Assembly (NCBI GenBank): GCA_910589075.1
Contig: CAJUSK010000019.1
Location: 1-64,000 of the forward strand
DNA: 64,000 nt
From: an uncultured Lachnospiraceae bacterium
Lineage (GTDB): Bacteria; Bacillota; Clostridia; Lachnospirales; Lachnospiraceae
Direction of reading: 5' to 3'
Positions within the stretch are counted from its first letter, which is position 1; every line of letters begins with the position of its first letter. The notes beneath the pieces are model-generated. The model worked only from the letters and a program-made list of their open reading frames with translations, made no database searches and was not told the origin of the DNA. Position numbers and translations under genes: made by a program. Shown piece by piece: positions 8,763-17,445 of this stretch.

Positions 8763-8789
8763 TGAAAAATTTGTTCAGGTTGGCGATAA
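8763..8789 (+). promoter_or_regulatory. Sigma-D/FliA-like promoter
   Basis: TGAAAAAT, an 11-base spacer and GGCGATAA, which is 7 of 8 matches to the GCCGATAA -10 box at the consensus spacing. It lies 50 bases upstream of the gene at 8839. Confidence 0.55.
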
Positions 8790-8838
8790 ACCAAGTAGAA
8801 ACTGTTTCTAATTAACAGAGAAAGGAAAGGTATTTCAT

Positions 8839-9555
8839 ATGGCAGTGGAGATTACAAGTAATTATAGTAACTATGCGGCAAACTACAGCAGCACTATGAG
8901 AAAGGCGGACAGCAATTCGGCAGAAGCGGTAAAGAAAAACACATCGGCAAATAGCAAAGACAAAGTACAGGAATATTATGAGAAATTGTGCAAAAAGTTT
9001 TCCGACATTACTTTTCATACAGGGAGTGGTCTTATGCGTGGAAACGAAAATAAAGCTGTGATCAATCTTTCCAGTCAATGTTTGGAAAAAATGGCCAATG
9101 ATCCGGAATTTGCAAAAAAGGTGGAATTTAATTTATCCGGTGTGGTTCAGGGACAGAAACATATGTTTGCACAAGCTAAAGCGGATAATGCAGTAATACA
9201 TGGCGTTACGGCTGTCATGGATGCTGATGGGAATCTTTCCGTTGCTTGCAGTAGCATGACAAGAACCAGTGGTACAAAACAAAGTTCATCTGCAATGAAT
9301 ACAGAAAAGAAACAAAAAGAAAGATTAGAGAAAAAGCGTGAGGAAAGAAGAACTTTAGAAGAAAAAGCGGTTAAGAAGCGGGCAGAGAAAAGGGCAGAGG
9401 AAAAGAGGGTAGCCAAAAGGCGGGCAGAAAAGAAAGCAACCGCAGAAGAAAGGTTTGAAACAGGGGAATATACCGTAAATATTACAGGCCCGGGTATAAA
9501 AACTGTTTCCGGCGCAATCGCAGCTCCGGCGGCAAGTTTTGAGGCGAAAGCATAA
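8839..9555 (+). CDS. DUF6033-like uncharacterised protein, 238 aa
   Basis: The N-terminus (TSNYSNYAANYSS) is a Ser/Asn/Tyr-rich flexible segment. A globular part follows (YYEKLCKKFSDITFHTGSG, CLEKMANDPEFAKKVEFNL, HGVTAVMDADGNLSV), then a long Lys/Arg/Glu coiled coil (about residues 155-210) and a C-terminal tail. I believe this is the Lachnospiraceae family catalogued as DUF6033, but I am not certain of the number. It lacks a signal peptide, has a sigma-D-like promoter and a good AAAGGAAAGG ribosome site. Fragments of a paralogue lie at 3849-4365. Confidence 0.7.
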   Translation: MAVEITSNYSNYAANYSSTMRKADSNSAEAVKKNTSANSKDKVQEYYEKLCKKFSDITFHTGSGLMRGNENKAVINLSSQCLEKMANDPEFAKKVEFNLSGVVQGQKHMFAQAKADNAVIHGVTAVMDADGNLSVACSSMTRTSGTKQSSSAMNTEKKQKERLEKKREERRTLEEKAVKKRAEKRAEEKRVAKRRAEKKATAEERFETGEYTVNITGPGIKTVSGAIAAPAASFEAKA

Positions 9556-9633
9556 CCATGTATTTGCAGAGGTATATAAAGCGTACCTCTGCAAATTCCC
9601 TGAACGAATCGTGGGCAAGCAGGGAGGATGAAA

Positions 9634-9708
9634 ATGGTAAAAACAGACTTGACAGGTATAAATGGAGTCAGCCGACCACTCAGGTTTTTCATTTCAGGCA
9701 ATACATGA
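9634..9708 (+). pseudogene. Short peptide or truncated gene, 24 codons
   Basis: GGAGG six bases upstream of an ATG encoding MVKTDLTGINGVSRPL..., stopping after 24 residues. The strong start and the Gly/Asn/Thr composition resemble the N-termini of the island's other proteins, so it may be a surviving 5' stub. A genuine small peptide cannot be excluded. Confidence 0.25.
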
Positions 9709-9883
9709 ATTTCTTTATTTCTAAAATGTAACCTTCGAATAAAATTCCCGATACACATGAAATCCCCAATGCACATAAAATCATTTTTTAGAGTATTTGA
9801 AAACTTTTTTCCGGTGTCATGACAATATATACATGCAAGGGCAAATCTTTGCAAGTCGACTTGAAAGAAGAAGGATGGTTGCT

Positions 9884-10423
9884 ATGAATAATGACGAATT
9901 CGCGCGGTTTGTCCTCAAGTTTGGAAAAGATATTCTGCGGTTTTGCCGGATGACAGCCGGAGATGCGGAAAATGGGGACGAACTGTATCAGGACACTATG
10001 CTCAAACTGCTGGAGAAAAAGAAAAAACTGGACTCTGTGCAGAATACAAAGAGTTACGCTTTATCCACTTCAATTTATCTTTGGAAAAACAGAAAGAAAA
10101 AATATGCGAACAGGTTGAGACTGATTCCGATTGAGAGTATGGACGAGATGGCTGATGAGGGATATGAGTTTTCTGATTATGATAATGAAGCCTCTCCGGA
10201 ACATATTGTACTGAAGCAAAATGAGGTAGACATGATTCAGGGATTTGTTCAAACCCTGCCGGAGAAGTACAGAATACCCATCTATTTGTATTATTCAGCA
10301 GATATGCGGATAAATGAGATATCTAAGATTCTCGGACTGCCGGAAGGAACCGTCAAAAGCCGGATGAGGAAAGCAAAGAAACAGTTAAAGGAAAAATTGG
10401 AGGCGATAGGATATGACAGATGA
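9884..10423 (+). CDS. ECF (RpoE-type) RNA polymerase sigma factor
   Basis: 179-aa sigma-70 family protein. Region 2 covers about residues 10-70 (FGKDILRFCRMTAGDAENGDELYQDTMLKLL, YALSTSIYLWKNRKKK). After an acidic linker, region 4 has LPEKYRIPIYLYYSADMRINEISKILGLPEGTVKSRMRKAKKQLKEKL, a classic helix-turn-helix. The start at 9884 is favoured by AAGAAGAAGG ten bases upstream; in-frame ATG at 9875 is the alternative. It overlaps the DUF4179 gene by 11 bases, the usual sigma/anti-sigma arrangement. Confidence 0.9.
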   Translation: MNNDEFARFVLKFGKDILRFCRMTAGDAENGDELYQDTMLKLLEKKKKLDSVQNTKSYALSTSIYLWKNRKKKYANRLRLIPIESMDEMADEGYEFSDYDNEASPEHIVLKQNEVDMIQGFVQTLPEKYRIPIYLYYSADMRINEISKILGLPEGTVKSRMRKAKKQLKEKLEAIGYDR

Positions 10424-11594
10424 AAAATTGGATCAAATCTTAAAGCAAGCCCTTGCTCCTGAAATAAGTGAAAGTGAAATCCGGATACATAGAAGGAGGA
10501 AGGATAAAATGAAGAAATTTGGCAAAACAGGAAAATGCGCGGCTGCTGTGGTGGCTGCTGCGGTGATTGGAATTGGTGGACTGGGATATTTTGATCCGGT
10601 GCTTGCAGCAAAGATTCCGTTGATTGGAAAGATTTTTGAGAAGGTTGAGGAGGATGCCACCTATTCCGGAGACTATACGGATAAGAAAACTGTCCTGACA
10701 AATGAGGATTCCGAGGGGAATTTGGATACATCGGACTATACTGTATCTGATCAAGGAATCACACTGACTGCATCAGAAGTTTATTGTGATGGATATTCCG
10801 TATTTCTTACAGTAAATATTGAATCAGAAGATGCAGATTTTACGCATATTCCGGAACATTATACAGGCATGAATGTTGCAGATAACCAGACAGCCGCGGG
10901 ATTTTATATAAACGGAACATGGAGTGTGGATGGAAGTTCACCCGAACGGATCGAGAATACATTTGATGGAGAGGTAATCGACAGCCATACATTTGCAGGC
11001 ATGTTGAAGATAGATCTTGCGGAGAAACATACAGGCAGCGGTGAACTGAACTTAAATGTAAATGGTCTTGGTTATGATGATGACAGGATGCTTGACGGCG
11101 AGGAAATATCGGCATCTCACTGGACGGATGGCAGCTGGAATATCATTATTCCGTTTGAAGTAAACGAAACAGATGTAAAAATAATTGAAGTAGGTGAGAA
11201 AAAGGGAAGTATGACACTGGAAGATGTAGTGGTATCCCCGTATCAGGTAGTTGTCCATGTGACAACACCAGGAGAGCAGAGAGAACTGACAGACGACAGG
11301 AGGGAAAAACTGCTTTCAAAAGATCCCGATATGACGGATGCGGAGATGCTTGAACTTCTTGGCTGGTCTTATGAACCCTGCTCTACAATTTGCTTTAATC
11401 AGGATGGGGAAATGCTTTACCCAAATATGGAAATGCCAGGCAGAGCTGTATTTGCTGTTCAGGGGAAAGAGATAAAAACATTGTATGTCTACATTTTTAA
11501 CAATCCTGATGACTGGACGCAGATGGAACAGGAAGGAATAAACAGCAGTGTTGCAGACAGAGCTGTCATTTCAAAGGAAATTCATGTAGAGTAA
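10413..11594 (+). CDS. DUF4179 membrane protein, putative anti-sigma factor
   Basis: 393-aa single-pass membrane protein. A short cytoplasmic N-terminus (MTDEKLDQILKQALAPEISESEI) precedes a membrane segment near residues 43-60 (AAAVVAAAVIGIGGLGYF) and the DUF4179 signature FDPVLAAKIPLIGKIFEKV. The large C-terminal part is extracytoplasmic and beta-rich. By position and architecture it should bind the ECF sigma factor encoded just upstream and release it on an envelope signal; this is inference from family context. Confidence 0.85.
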   Translation: MTDEKLDQILKQALAPEISESEIRIHRRRKDKMKKFGKTGKCAAAVVAAAVIGIGGLGYFDPVLAAKIPLIGKIFEKVEEDATYSGDYTDKKTVLTNEDSEGNLDTSDYTVSDQGITLTASEVYCDGYSVFLTVNIESEDADFTHIPEHYTGMNVADNQTAAGFYINGTWSVDGSSPERIENTFDGEVIDSHTFAGMLKIDLAEKHTGSGELNLNVNGLGYDDDRMLDGEEISASHWTDGSWNIIIPFEVNETDVKIIEVGEKKGSMTLEDVVVSPYQVVVHVTTPGEQRELTDDRREKLLSKDPDMTDAEMLELLGWSYEPCSTICFNQDGEMLYPNMEMPGRAVFAVQGKEIKTLYVYIFNNPDDWTQMEQEGINSSVADRAVISKEIHVE

Positions 11595-11652
11595 GTGGGC
11601 AGATTGTTTAAAAAAATATATATGATACTTAAATGGATTCAGTATTAAGAAG

Positions 11653-11689
11653 GGAAAGCGTTCGTTGGAAAAAACAATGAACGCTTTCC
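11653..11689. repeat. Hairpin upstream of beta-galactosidase gene
   Basis: GGAAAGCGTT at 11653-11662 pairs with AACGCTTTCC at 11680-11689. It sits directly before the CAATAG-type hairpin at 11698 and may terminate the sigma/DUF4179 transcript, although no T-run follows. Confidence 0.45.
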
Positions 11690-11697
11690 AAATGTTC

Positions 11698-11738
11698 ATA
11701 CCAATAGAAAGTTTGGAAAGTGTGCTTTCTATTGGTAT
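11698..11738. repeat. CAATAG-family palindromic element
   Basis: A perfect 14-bp stem: ATACCAATAGAAAG at 11698-11711 against CTTTCTATTGGTAT at 11725-11738, with a 13-base loop, followed by TTTT. It shares the CAATAGAAAG/CTTTCTATTG arms with the elements at 43075, 55150 and 60963. Confidence 0.7.
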
Positions 11739-11761
11739 TTTCTATATGTTACAGAAATGTT

Positions 11762-11790
11762 TTGCAGAAGGGCTTGCGGATGCGTTAAAA
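11762..11790 (+). promoter_or_regulatory. Putative sigma-A promoter of beta-galactosidase gene
   Basis: TTGCAG, 17 bases, TTAAAA (then T). It is placed 29 bases before the start codon. The -10 is only a moderate match. Confidence 0.4.
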
Positions 11791-11818
11791 TAGTAAAAAA
11801 TGTAAAAAGAGGTAAGAG

Positions 11819-14800
11819 ATGAAATTTTCATATGAAAAAGTAAAAGACCCAACATTTTTCAGAGAAGGCCGTCTGCCTTCTCATGCGGATTTTATCGCCT
11901 ATGAAAGTCTGCAGGATTTGCGGGAGGATAACCGTACATGGTACATGTCGCTGAATGGCACATGGAAGATACAATATGCGGAAAATCTGTCTGAAATTCC
12001 AAAAGGGTATGAAACCACGGAGACGGATTGCAGCACATGGGCGGATATTTGTGTGCCAGGGCATATTCAGTTACAGGGATATGACAGGCCTCAGTATGTA
12101 AATATTCAGTATCCATGGGATGGACGGGAAGAAATCACACCAGGCGAAATCCCGGAGCGATTCAATCCCACTGCCTGTTATGTGAACTATTTTGAAGTGC
12201 CGGCAGCGATGAAAGGCGGTCCTGTGCTGATTTCTTTTCAGGGTGTGGAGAGTGGTATGATTCTGTATCTGAACGGGCAGTATGTGGGGTACAGCGAAGA
12301 CTCGTTTACGCCGTCGGAGTTTGATTTGACACCATATGTCCGGGAAGGTATCAATAAACTGGCAGTTACGGTTATCAAATGGACATCGGGAAGCTGGTGT
12401 GAGGACCAGGATTTCTTCCGGTTTTCCGGTATTTACAGGGATGTGTTTCTGTATACCAGACCGGGATATTATGTGGAGGACTTTACGGTCAGGACAGAAC
12501 TGACAAAAACGTATGATAAAGCGAATGTTATGGTTTCTGTCAGGGGGAGATTTGATACAGTCTATGCGGAGCTTTTACAGGACGGACAGACGATTGCCCA
12601 GGGGGAGTGTCCGGCTGGGGCGGACGGCCAGGGATGGCTGTCTCTGGAAGTGGAACACCCCCGGCTCTGGAGTGCGGAAGAGCCATATCTGTATGAGCTG
12701 TTGTTGCATGTACAGGACAGACAGGGAAAGGTGTGGGAAGTGATTCCACAGGCGGTGGGTATCCGTTCAGTGGAAATCTGCGACAGTCTGATTCTCTTAA
12801 ATGGCAGGCGGATAGAGCTGAAGGGGGTCAACCGGCATGATTTTTCCAGCCGTCATGGCAGGGCGGTTGCAAAGGAAGAAACCCTTCTGGATGTGGTGAC
12901 AATGAAGCAGAACAATATAAATGCCATTCGAACGTGTCATTATCCCAATGACACACCGCTGTATCATCTGTGTGACACATATGGTCTGTATGTGATGGCA
13001 GAAAACAATATGGAGACACACGGGACCTGGGTGCCTGTGGACGGCGGACAGGCAGATTTGAGTTCCGCCCTGCCCGGTGACCGTATGGAATGGCTGCCCA
13101 TGATGCTGGACCGGGTGCATTCCTGTTATGAGCGGGATAAAAACCATCCTTCCATTCTGATCTGGTCCTGTGGCAATGAGTCCTGCGGCGGGCGGGTGAT
13201 CTATGAGATGTCCAGGGAATTCAGACGCCTGGACCCGACCAGGCCCGTACATTATGAAGGGATCTTCCAGGATCGGCGGTATCCTGATACCAGTGATATG
13301 GAATCCCAGATGTATCCGTCTGTGGCGGACATAGAAACATTTTTGAAGGTACACAGAGACAAACCCTTTATCTGCTGCGAATATACCCATGCCATGGGAA
13401 ATTCCTGCGGCGGTATGTTTCTGTATACAGATCTGATGGAACGGGAACCGCTGTATCAGGGCGGTTTTTTATGGGATTATATTGATCAGTGTCTTGAGAC
13501 ACAGAACCGGTATGGGGAGCATTTCCTGGGATATGGAGGCGATTTTGACGACAGGCCTGCGGATTATGAGTTTAGTGGGAATGGGATTGTCTATGGAGAT
13601 GACAGGAGTCCCACACCCAAAATGCCTGCGGTAAAGTATAATTACCAAAATATAAAAATTACAATGGAGCCGGGGAAAAAACCGGAATCCATGCGGATAC
13701 AGAACCGAAATCTGTTTCTGTCCACGGGCAGTTTTTCCTGCTGGCTGGAAATCAAAAAAGACGGCAGGTTTTTCCTGAAGAAAGAATTGTCGGTAGATAT
13801 TCTGCCTATGAGAGAGGCAGAAGTGCCGTTGTCGCTGCCCCAGCTGCCGGAAGGGGCGGAATATACAGTGACGGTTTCTTTCCGTCTGAAAAAAGATATG
13901 CCCTGGGCGAAGAGGGGCCATGAAGTGGCATTTGGAGAATGTATTTTCACACAGAGGGAAAATACGATTCCACGGCTTTTTTGGTATCAGGAATTGGCCG
14001 GATGTGACACTGACAGGGGTGGAAAGCCGGAAATAGTCCATGGCAGGATGAATCTGGGTGTCCGGGGCAGACATTTTATGGCATTGTTCTCTGTTTTACA
14101 GGGAGGTTTGGTATCTTATGTTTATGACGGACGGGAAATGATAGCCACTGTACCACGCCCCAACTTTTTCCGTGCACCCACCAGCAATGATGTAGGAAAT
14201 CTGATGCCTCAGCGGTATGCACAGTGGAAAATGGCCAGTGAATATAATACATTCCACAGGCTGGAAGAAGAGGTATCAGGAGAATGGACCGAACAAACCG
14301 GTTTACAGGTGGAAGAGACAGCGCATTCAGTGAAAATACGATATATATATTACATGCCCACCGTGCCTGCAAGCCATTGCCATCTGTGTTATGAAGTGTT
14401 TGCAGACGGGACCATTCTGGTAACTTTGACATATGACCCGGTCAGGGAACTGGGCGACATGCCGGAGTTTGGTGTGCTGCTGCGGATGAAGGCTGATTTT
14501 GACCGGATGCAGTGGTACGGCATGGGACCGGGTGAAACTTATACCGACCGGATGCAGGGTGCGAAACTGGGTATCTATGAATGCCTGGTCAGGGAGAATA
14601 TGGCTCGTTATCTGGTGCCCCAGGAATGCGGCAACAAAACCCTGGTGCGGTATGCAAAAGTAGTGGATAAAGACGGTCATGGCCTGTTGTTTACCGGGGA
14701 GGGGATGCATTTTTCCGCTCTGCCCTATATGCCGCAGGAGCTGGAGGCGGCAAGACATGCCTATGAGCTGCCGCCGGTGCATTATACGACAGTCCGGGCG

Positions 14801-14920
14801 TCCCTAGCACAGATGGGTGTGGCGGGAGATGACTCCTGGGGCGCAAAGACATTGGAGCAGTTTTTGCTGGACATATCCTCCGGGCCAATGACGTTTTCCT
14901 TTACAATGCGGGGCGTGTAG
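11819..14920 (+). CDS. lacZ: Glycoside hydrolase family 2 beta-galactosidase
   Basis: 1033-aa LacZ-type enzyme that hydrolyses terminal beta-galactosides such as lactose; no signal peptide, so cytoplasmic. The N-terminal sugar-binding and immunoglobulin-like domains (residues 1-310) contain FRFSGIYRDVFLY. The TIM barrel has GVNRHDFSSRHGRAV, AIRTCHYPNDTPLY and MAENNMETHG. The acid/base Glu lies in ILIWSCGNES and the nucleophile Glu in FICCEYTHAMGNS. The C-terminal small-chain domain has FFRAPTSNDVGN and MQWYGMGPGETYTDR. The length is normal for the family. AGAGG lies eight bases upstream. No transporter is adjacent, so lactose uptake must be encoded elsewhere. Confidence 0.95.
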   Translation: MKFSYEKVKDPTFFREGRLPSHADFIAYESLQDLREDNRTWYMSLNGTWKIQYAENLSEIPKGYETTETDCSTWADICVPGHIQLQGYDRPQYVNIQYPWDGREEITPGEIPERFNPTACYVNYFEVPAAMKGGPVLISFQGVESGMILYLNGQYVGYSEDSFTPSEFDLTPYVREGINKLAVTVIKWTSGSWCEDQDFFRFSGIYRDVFLYTRPGYYVEDFTVRTELTKTYDKANVMVSVRGRFDTVYAELLQDGQTIAQGECPAGADGQGWLSLEVEHPRLWSAEEPYLYELLLHVQDRQGKVWEVIPQAVGIRSVEICDSLILLNGRRIELKGVNRHDFSSRHGRAVAKEETLLDVVTMKQNNINAIRTCHYPNDTPLYHLCDTYGLYVMAENNMETHGTWVPVDGGQADLSSALPGDRMEWLPMMLDRVHSCYERDKNHPSILIWSCGNESCGGRVIYEMSREFRRLDPTRPVHYEGIFQDRRYPDTSDMESQMYPSVADIETFLKVHRDKPFICCEYTHAMGNSCGGMFLYTDLMEREPLYQGGFLWDYIDQCLETQNRYGEHFLGYGGDFDDRPADYEFSGNGIVYGDDRSPTPKMPAVKYNYQNIKITMEPGKKPESMRIQNRNLFLSTGSFSCWLEIKKDGRFFLKKELSVDILPMREAEVPLSLPQLPEGAEYTVTVSFRLKKDMPWAKRGHEVAFGECIFTQRENTIPRLFWYQELAGCDTDRGGKPEIVHGRMNLGVRGRHFMALFSVLQGGLVSYVYDGREMIATVPRPNFFRAPTSNDVGNLMPQRYAQWKMASEYNTFHRLEEEVSGEWTEQTGLQVEETAHSVKIRYIYYMPTVPASHCHLCYEVFADGTILVTLTYDPVRELGDMPEFGVLLRMKADFDRMQWYGMGPGETYTDRMQGAKLGIYECLVRENMARYLVPQECGNKTLVRYAKVVDKDGHGLLFTGEGMHFSALPYMPQELEAARHAYELPPVHYTTVRASLAQMGVAGDDSWGAKTLEQFLLDISSGPMTFSFTMRGV

Positions 14921-15325
14921 CCAGCCCCCGCCGTTCCCTGTTTCCAACGGATGATAATATGATAAGACATGCGGGTAAGAAAAAGCCGATAAAACATAAA
15001 AAATTTGAAACGTATTTGGAGAAGAACATTGAGATATAAAGTTGAAATGAAAGATTGGTTGTGGTAATATGATATACTGTGTCAGATTCTTTTATGTTAT
15101 GAAAGAGTTGACAGATATGGGTAAAGACCTTGAAGGAAATACCCGGTCATGCCAATGTAGGCATTCCAATGCATTTGTATGTTGATGTGACAGAGGAAAA
15201 GAAGTTCAAAGAGGTAGAGAAAATAGAAAGTGCCTTGAAAAGTGTGTGGCAGATTGTGTAGTGAAAATATGGAGAAAGGCAGAAATCCTTGAAAATAAAG
15301 GTTTTCTGAACAGGTATGATAAGTT
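14921..15325. other. Intergenic gap with integrase remnant
   Basis: 405 bases between lacZ and ychF. The only recognisable content is the integrase 3' fragment listed separately at 15121-15261; the rest is AT-rich and unremarkable. Confidence 0.6.
15121..15261 (+). pseudogene. Tyrosine recombinase (integrase) C-terminal fragment
   Basis: Translation of 15124-15261 gives KTLKEIPGHANVGIPMHLY, then VDVTEEKKFKEVEKIESAL and a stop. This is the end of a phage-type integrase: LKEI.GHA is the conserved box II region around the active-site His (usually LGH), and the Tyr of HLY is the position of the catalytic nucleophile. No open frame extends upstream, so only about 45 codons survive. It marks a former mobile-element insertion beside ychF. 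Confidence 0.7.
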
Positions 15326-16426
15326 ATGAAATTGGGAATCGTAGGCCTCCCGAACGTAGGCAAAAGTACATTATTCAATTCATTAACAAAGGCAGGCGCA
15401 GAATCGGCCAATTACCCGTTTTGTACCATAGACCCCAATGTGGGCATTGTGGCTGTGCCGGATGAGCGGCTTAGGCTGTTGGGGGATATGTATCATTCCA
15501 AAAAGGTGACACCGGCAGTCATTGAATTTGTGGATATAGCCGGGCTGGTGAAGGGTGCTTCCAAAGGGGAAGGGCTGGGCAACCAGTTTCTCAGCAATAT
15601 CCGTGAAGTGGATGCAGTGGTGCATGTAGTCAGGTGTTTTGCGGATGATAATGTGGTGCATGTGGACGGAAGTGTTGATCCGCTGCGGGATATTGAGACA
15701 ATTAACCTGGAATTGATTTTTTCTGATCTGGAAATACTGGAAAGAAGAATTGCCAAAGTGTCAAAAGGTGCCAGAATGGATAAGGCTCTGGCAAAGGAAC
15801 TGGAACTTCTGAAACGGTTACAGGCTCATCTGGAAGAGGGGCGCCTGGCTTTGGGATTTGATGCGGGAGACGAGGAAGAGGAGCAGGCGCTGTTTAAAAG
15901 CTACAATCTGCTGACAGCGAAACCGGTTATTTTTGCTGCCAATGTGGGGGAAGAAGATCTGGCCGACGACGGCGCTTCCAACGCAGGTGTGCAGGCAGTG
16001 GGGGCGTTTGCGAAGGAGAGCGGCAGTGAGGTGTTTGTGATCTGTGCTCAGATTGAACAGGAAATTGCGGAGCTGGACGAAGAAGAAAAGGCTATGTTTT
16101 TGGAAGATATGGGTCTGGAGGAATCCGGCCTGGAAAAACTCATCCGGGCCAGCTACCATCTGCTTGGGCTGCAGAGTTTTCTGACGGCAGGAGAGGATGA
16201 GACAAGGGCGTGGACCATTCAGATTGGCACGAAAGCGCCCCAGGCTGCAGGTAAGATCCATACTGATTTTGAACGTGGATTTATCAAGGCAGAGGTGGTC
16301 AATTATAAAGACCTGCTGGAACACGGTTCTCTTGCGGCAGCACGGGAGAAAGGGCTTGTGGGTATGGAAGGCAAGGAATATGTGGTCAGGGATGGGGATG
16401 TGATTCTCTTCCGGTTCAATGTATAA
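15326..16426 (+). CDS. ychF: Redox-regulated ATPase YchF
   Basis: 366-aa member of the Obg/YchF P-loop family. Residues 7-14 form GLPNVGKS (G1), residues 68-75 contain DIAGLVKGASKGEG (G3 region), and a coiled-coil arm precedes the C-terminal TGS domain (TAGEDETRAWTIQIGTKAPQAAGKIHTDFERGFIKAEV). Unlike most relatives, YchF binds ATP; it associates with ribosomes and modulates stress responses (family knowledge). The full length agrees with the family's 360-370 aa. Its ribosome site is weak. Confidence 0.95.
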   Translation: MKLGIVGLPNVGKSTLFNSLTKAGAESANYPFCTIDPNVGIVAVPDERLRLLGDMYHSKKVTPAVIEFVDIAGLVKGASKGEGLGNQFLSNIREVDAVVHVVRCFADDNVVHVDGSVDPLRDIETINLELIFSDLEILERRIAKVSKGARMDKALAKELELLKRLQAHLEEGRLALGFDAGDEEEEQALFKSYNLLTAKPVIFAANVGEEDLADDGASNAGVQAVGAFAKESGSEVFVICAQIEQEIAELDEEEKAMFLEDMGLEESGLEKLIRASYHLLGLQSFLTAGEDETRAWTIQIGTKAPQAAGKIHTDFERGFIKAEVVNYKDLLEHGSLAAAREKGLVGMEGKEYVVRDGDVILFRFNV

Positions 16427-16456
16427 CTTGTACCATAAGCGGAAAGGAATGACATC

Positions 16457-17335
16457 ATGAAGGAAATTATGGATGTGACAGATATTGCATTTCCCCATTT
16501 GAATCTGTATCTGGAACATGTTCCTAAGAGCATTACGATTTTTGGATTTCCGATTGCTTTTTATGGAATGATCATCGGACTGGGTGTGATAGCCGGTGTA
16601 TTTATGGCAGTGCGGGAAGCGAAGGTGACAGGGCAGGATCCGGAGGTATACTGGGATTTTGCCATATACGCCGTATTCTTCTGTATCCTGGGATCCCGGA
16701 TTTATTATGTTGTTTTTTCCTGGGATATGTATAAGGACAACCTGCTGGAAATTTTTAATTTAAGACATGGCGGCCTGGCAATTTATGGCACGGTGATTGC
16801 AGCCTTTCTGACAGCGGGCGTTTACTGTTATCGTAAGAAGCTGTCTTTTCTGCAGCTTTGCGATACCGGTATTATGGGACTGATACTGGGGCAGATTATC
16901 GGCAGATGGGGGAACTTCATGAACCGTGAAGCCTTCGGGCAATATACGGACGGATTGTTTGCCATGCGCCTGCCCATTGATGCGGTGCATCCCTGGTATA
17001 TTTCCGAGGATCTTTCCAGGCATATTGTGGAGGGAACCAACTATATCCAGGTACATCCCACTTTTTTATATGAAAGTATGTGGAATCTGCTGGTTCTAGG
17101 CCTGTTGCTCCTGTACCGGAAGCGTAAAAAGTTCCAGGGCGAAGTTGCGCTCCTGTATCTGGGCGGATATGGCCTGGGACGGTGTGTCATAGAAGGTCTG
17201 CGGACGGATCAGCTTCTTATCGGCCATACCGATATTGCGGTATCCCAGGTACTGGCCGGCCTGCTGGTGGTATTTACGCTGGTAGTGGAGTGTATTGTGA
17301 GATATAAGATATCCCATAAAGAGAAAACACAATAG
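16457..17335 (+). CDS. lgt: Prolipoprotein diacylglyceryl transferase
   Basis: 292-aa integral membrane enzyme that moves diacylglycerol from phosphatidylglycerol to the lipobox Cys of prolipoproteins, the first step in making the lipoproteins seen in this window. About seven hydrophobic segments are visible. The Lgt signature region GQIIGRWGNFMNREAFG contains the conserved Arg and Asn, with HPTFLYESMWN and GYGLGRCVIEGLRTD further on. It lies 30 bases after ychF and is probably co-transcribed. Confidence 0.95.
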   Translation: MKEIMDVTDIAFPHLNLYLEHVPKSITIFGFPIAFYGMIIGLGVIAGVFMAVREAKVTGQDPEVYWDFAIYAVFFCILGSRIYYVVFSWDMYKDNLLEIFNLRHGGLAIYGTVIAAFLTAGVYCYRKKLSFLQLCDTGIMGLILGQIIGRWGNFMNREAFGQYTDGLFAMRLPIDAVHPWYISEDLSRHIVEGTNYIQVHPTFLYESMWNLLVLGLLLLYRKRKKFQGEVALLYLGGYGLGRCVIEGLRTDQLLIGHTDIAVSQVLAGLLVVFTLVVECIVRYKISHKEKTQ

Positions 17336-17375
17336 AAAAATATGCTTTGTGTGCATTTCTGTTGTCATACATTAT

Positions 17376-17413
17376 AAAAATCCCGTACCGGCAGTCAGCG
17401 GTACGGGATTTTT
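17376..17413. terminator. Bidirectional terminator between lgt and grcA-like gene
   Basis: A 15-base perfect stem, AAAAATCCCGTACCG at 17376-17390 against 17399-17413, with an eight-base loop. A-run and T-run flanks serve both convergent genes. Confidence 0.85.
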
Positions 17414-17445
17414 CTGTCCATGGAATGATACAGAGATGATTGTAT

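Noticed and set aside
11595..11818. Possible riboswitch in the lacZ leader
   Set aside because: The two hairpins belong to a simple stem and to the dispersed CAATAG element; no conserved aptamer core is visible.
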